Below, in pieces: positions 42,775 to 45,243 of a stretch of 45,243 nucleotides of DNA (within the stretch, counting starts at the first letter, position 1; each line of letters begins with the position of its first letter). This DNA is from Desulfoplanes formicivorans. Its GTDB lineage: Bacteria > Desulfobacterota > Desulfovibrionia > Desulfovibrionales > Desulfomicrobiaceae. Both the position numbers and the translations under genes were made by a program. Location of the stretch: contig NZ_BDFE01000003.1 of NCBI RefSeq assembly GCF_001748225.1, forward strand, positions 1 to 45,243. Direction: 5' to 3'. The notes under the pieces are model-generated. The model was not told the DNA's origin and ran no database searches. It saw only the letters and a program-made list of their open reading frames with translations.

Positions 42775-43917
42775 TTGGACGCAAATAGAGAACTTAAAAT
42801 TGTAATGATTCATTGGGGATTAATTCCTGGTGGTGTTTCAAAATATGCAAAAAGCATTGAAAATATAGATAAATATAACAAAATACAAAGCACAACAATC
42901 ATTATCAATAATGAAAAATGGATATTTGATAGTCGTTTCAGTGATGGGGTGAATCATTCATTGATTATGATTAAAGGAAGATGGGATGCTACATGGGTTA
43001 AAAAATTAAGAGATATGGTAAAAAAAGAAAAACCTGATTGTATATTTATTTTTGGATTCAATGGTGGTTTGGCTGCTTTTTTGGCTACTATTGGGTTGAA
43101 TATCCCGATCTTGGCATCATGGCATGGAAGCTATTATCCTTCAAGTTGTATGCAAAAGATAAGAGCTCCTTTTGTAGAAATCATAGAGAGAGTAATATAT
43201 AAGTATGTTGTTAAGCATGTCATTGCCGTATCAAAGTACGCAGCTCACATGTTGGAAGAAAAAGGAATACCACAACAGAAAATTACAATTATTCATAATG
43301 GAATTTCTAACGATTTAACAACGTATGCAAAATCAGAAAAAAATGAAAATATAATCTCATTTAATCAACATCGTGTAATGGTTGGTACATGTTGCAGATT
43401 AAGCGAACAAAAAGGGTTGAAATGGTTTTTGGATGCCATTGCTTTGGTGAAAAAAAAAGATCCGACTGTGAAGTTTATCATCTGGGGTGACGGTCCTCAA
43501 AAGCAAGAACTGAAAAAAAAATCTATTGAATTGCAGATTGATGATGTTCTTGAGTTTCCAGGATATGTTAAGGATATCAATACATGTCTTGCGAAACTTG
43601 ATATATTTGTCATGTCTTCATATGTAGAGTATTTTTCTATTGCTCTTTTAGAAGCGATGAGAGCCGGATTGGCAATTCTCGCCACGGATGCCGGGGGAAA
43701 TCCAGAGGCCGTTCGTCACGGCAAAGAGGGCCTGCTGACTCCAGTAGATGCACCTCAAGAATTTGCCGATTCTCTTCTAAGATTAGTCAATTCAAAATCA
43801 TTAAGAAATGAGTTGGGGAAAAATGCTCAACGCAGATTTGAAAATACATTCACAGAAGACCAGATGATTCAAAAAACTGCAGACTGGTTTTTAAAATCAA
43901 TTAACGATATTGCTTGA
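42775..43917 (+). CDS. Glycosyltransferase family 4 protein
   Basis: A 380-residue GT-B protein. The N-terminal acceptor domain reads IVMIHWGLIPGGVSKYAKSIENID, with a Gly-rich loop. The donor domain has VGTCCRLSEQKGLKWFLDAIALV, VKFIIWGDGPQKQELKKKS, LEFPGYVKDINTCLAKLDIFVMSSYVEYFSIALLEAMRAGLAILATDAGGNPEAVRHGKEGLLTPV. The E-x7-E element VEYFSIALLEA is present. The start is read as TTG 42775 with GAGAAA upstream; ATG 42805 would remove ten residues. Followed by a strong terminator. Confidence 0.9.
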   Translation: MDANRELKIVMIHWGLIPGGVSKYAKSIENIDKYNKIQSTTIIINNEKWIFDSRFSDGVNHSLIMIKGRWDATWVKKLRDMVKKEKPDCIFIFGFNGGLAAFLATIGLNIPILASWHGSYYPSSCMQKIRAPFVEIIERVIYKYVVKHVIAVSKYAAHMLEEKGIPQQKITIIHNGISNDLTTYAKSEKNENIISFNQHRVMVGTCCRLSEQKGLKWFLDAIALVKKKDPTVKFIIWGDGPQKQELKKKSIELQIDDVLEFPGYVKDINTCLAKLDIFVMSSYVEYFSIALLEAMRAGLAILATDAGGNPEAVRHGKEGLLTPVDAPQEFADSLLRLVNSKSLRNELGKNAQRRFENTFTEDQMIQKTADWFLKSINDIA

Positions 43918-43950
43918 GAATGATATGTTTTTGTTTCTATAAAACACTTA

Positions 43951-44500
43951 CTATTTGTTTTGTATATGTATATGATTTAATTTTGTTGTTGAATAATAAA
44001 TATAATACAATATTTTTAGAAAGTAGTTTTTGATACATATTGAAAAAGAAAGCGTATCAAAAGCTACTTTTTTATTTGAGAAAGAGGAGTTTGTTGTTAT
44101 GCAAGTATTTTTTGCTTGATGCGTTGTATTTTTGAAGACAATGTTTTGCTTGTTGTGGTGCTCAATACGGTAAGCCATGAGAGATAGAAAAATAATGTGC
44201 ACAAGATCAATAAATGTATTCTCCTGGTTTGTGAATGTTTTCTGCAAGCCCACTGATGTGGGATTTGGAGGCGTTGTCTGTATGTCCGCAAGTCGGTAGC
44301 AAGCCTGGTTGATTCCCACGCACCATCCGTAACATGATTTGGGCAGTTGGTTTCAAAGAAACATTATCATCTCACGCAAACAAGCGATCGTTTTCATGTC
44401 ACGAGGATATCTCCGCCCTAACAGTTGCATCCAAGGCTGGTGAATGCAGACTGCAGAGTTTCTATAATGTAAAATGAAGCATATAAAAGCAGGGAAAAAC
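43951..44500. other. Gene-poor stretch with a possible decayed open frame
   Basis: About 550 bases follow the glycosyltransferase gene. The minus strand has an open frame of about 210 codons (44589 to 43951) interrupted by one TGA near 44342. Its middle (KTFTNQENTFIDLVHIIFLSLMAYR) faintly recalls transposase C-termini, but no catalytic motif remains and part of it overlaps the next gene. I cannot support a real product. The plus strand holds a terminator at 44020-44073 and presumably the next promoter. Confidence 0.3.
44020..44073 (+). terminator. Rho-independent terminator
   Basis: AAAGTAGTTTTTGATAC pairs with GTATCAAAAGCTACTTTTTT with one mismatch, and a T-run follows on the plus strand. 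It would end the transcript of the preceding glycosyltransferase gene about 100 bases after its stop. Confidence 0.8.
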
Positions 44501-45093
44501 ATGATTCGGAATAAAAAACAATTATGTGAGTATCTAAGGGCTGATGCGGCAGCGTTAGGATTAGAAGGTAAAAATCCTTTAACAACCATAAATTTAATCT
44601 GGCGTTATCAGATTGTATTGCGAAAAATCGAATATTATATCAATTCTGAAAAGAGTAAAAAAATATTTTTTAGACCTTTTTACTATTTGCAACGTATTCA
44701 ATTTGAAGTTTTGGGAATATTATTGGGATTTACAATTCCACCGAACGTTTTTGGACCTGGGTTGGCCATTGTTCATCGAGGCACCATTGTCGTTAATGGA
44801 AATGCTCGTGTAGGATCGCATTGCAGAATACATGTTTGTGTAAATATTGGTGCATCAGGTGGTAATACAGAGGCTCCTCAAATTGGTGACAATGTGTATA
44901 TTGGACCCGGTGTTAAAGTATTTGGCAACATCAAAATTGCTGATAACATAACCATTGGGGCCAATGCTGTTGTCAATAAAAATTTCTCACACCTAATGTT
45001 ACCATTGCAGGTGTTCCTGCGCGTGTACTTGATCCTGAACCGGTTGTTCCTGAATCGGGCAGAGATTCCAGTATTGGCATGCATATTTCATAA
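44501..45093 (+). pseudogene. Hexapeptide acyltransferase (serine acetyltransferase/CysE-like), frameshifted in an A5 run
   Basis: The protein starts at ATG 44501 (MIRNKKQLCEYLRAD, with AGGG upstream) and shows YYLQRIQFEVLGILLGFTIPPNVFGPGLAIVHRGTIVVN followed by hexapeptide turns (ARVGSHCRIHVCVNIG, IGDNVYIGPGVKVFGNIKIADNITIGANAVVNK). At the A5 run 44978-44982 the frame changes. One extra A gives KKFLTPNVTIAGVPARVL, the standard end of the family, continuing to a stop at 45093 and giving 197 residues. As it stands the frame runs on as unrelated hydrophobic sequence to 45115. Of the serine acetyltransferase type rather than NodL, and in this setting more likely to act on a sugar than on serine. 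Confidence 0.78.
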
Positions 45094-45243
45094 GAACAAA
45101 CAGTTTATCAATTAAAGAAACGAGAACCTTTTTGGTGCAACACGTTAATAGATTTGACTGCAAAAACTCTCTACAATAACGAAAAATTACTACCTATACT
45201 ATTTACAAAATATACAAAATTTAGTATATATTATCGAAATTAA

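Noticed and set aside
43951-44589. Transposase fragment on the minus strand
   Set aside because: Only a faint resemblance (HIIFLSLMAYR), one in-frame stop, no catalytic residues, and overlap with the acetyltransferase gene. Recorded as an unassigned stretch.
1-45243. tRNA, rRNA or CRISPR array
   Set aside because: No GGTTCRA-type T-arm with matching acceptor stem, no rRNA-like block and no regularly spaced direct repeats were seen.

Overview
The window looks like a chromosomal segment of an anaerobic, Gram-negative deltaproteobacterium, most likely of the Desulfovibrio group. This is an inference from gene content: PilB/PilC next to metF and a USG-1-like dehydrogenase, a DUF6868 protein, an archaeal-type 1-Cys (Prx6) peroxiredoxin, and a lone gcvT. 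No rRNA or tRNA gene, CRISPR array or intact mobile element was seen.

Layout. (1) 1-2.1 kb, minus strand: a frameshifted SAM-methyltransferase and a C-terminally truncated DUF1848 gene. (2) 2.1-5.4 kb: small genes (an unknown basic ORF, DUF6868, a SpoIIAA-like STAS protein, a peroxiredoxin) separated by several strong hairpin terminators. (3) 5.4-8.0 kb: a polysaccharide O-acylation pair, an MBOAT acyltransferase broken by a one-base slip in an A8 run plus an SGNH/DltD-like partner. (4) 8.2-13.1 kb, minus strand: gcvT, rsmE, a zinc-ribbon protein with a long acidic tail, and a 577-residue protein I do not recognise. (5) 13.4-25.6 kb, mostly plus strand: housekeeping genes (double-GAF protein, mreB, rimI, ABC-F ATPase, mutT-type Nudix, pilB, pilC, metF, a USG-1-like dehydrogenase without catalytic residues, a class IV aminotransferase), closed by a strong terminator. 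(6) 25.7-45.1 kb: a large surface-polysaccharide locus with seven glycosyltransferase-like proteins (six classical GT4/GT2 enzymes and one multi-spanning GT39-like protein), two Wzx-type flippases, a Wzy/WaaL-type polymerase or ligase, two hexapeptide acetyltransferases, a sulfotransferase, a methyltransferase, a radical SAM/SPASM-like protein and a secreted parallel beta-helix protein. The locus is visibly AT-rich and patchy in base composition, as expected for exchanged surface-glycan genes.

How the genes work together. The polysaccharide locus encodes most steps of Wzx/Wzy-type assembly: sugar transfer on the cytoplasmic face, decoration by acetyl, sulfate and possibly methyl groups, flipping, polymerisation, and perhaps processing by the exported beta-helix protein. 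The distant MBOAT/SGNH pair could acylate this or another exported glycan. The 18.9-25.6 kb block joins pilus assembly ATPase and platform genes to one-carbon and amino-acid metabolism.

Two cross-cutting observations matter for anyone using this sequence. Three genes (methyltransferase, MBOAT, terminal acetyltransferase) are each broken by the apparent loss of one A from an A-run in the coding strand. That suggests sequencing or assembly undercalls, although the A8 tract could also be phase-variable. Also, the aspartate-semialdehyde-dehydrogenase-like protein has Ala and Asn where the catalytic Cys and His should be. No single obviously new system was found; the best candidates for new biology are the unknown 577-residue protein with its palindromic divergent promoter, the inactive dehydrogenase in the metF block, and the radical SAM protein inside the glycan locus.
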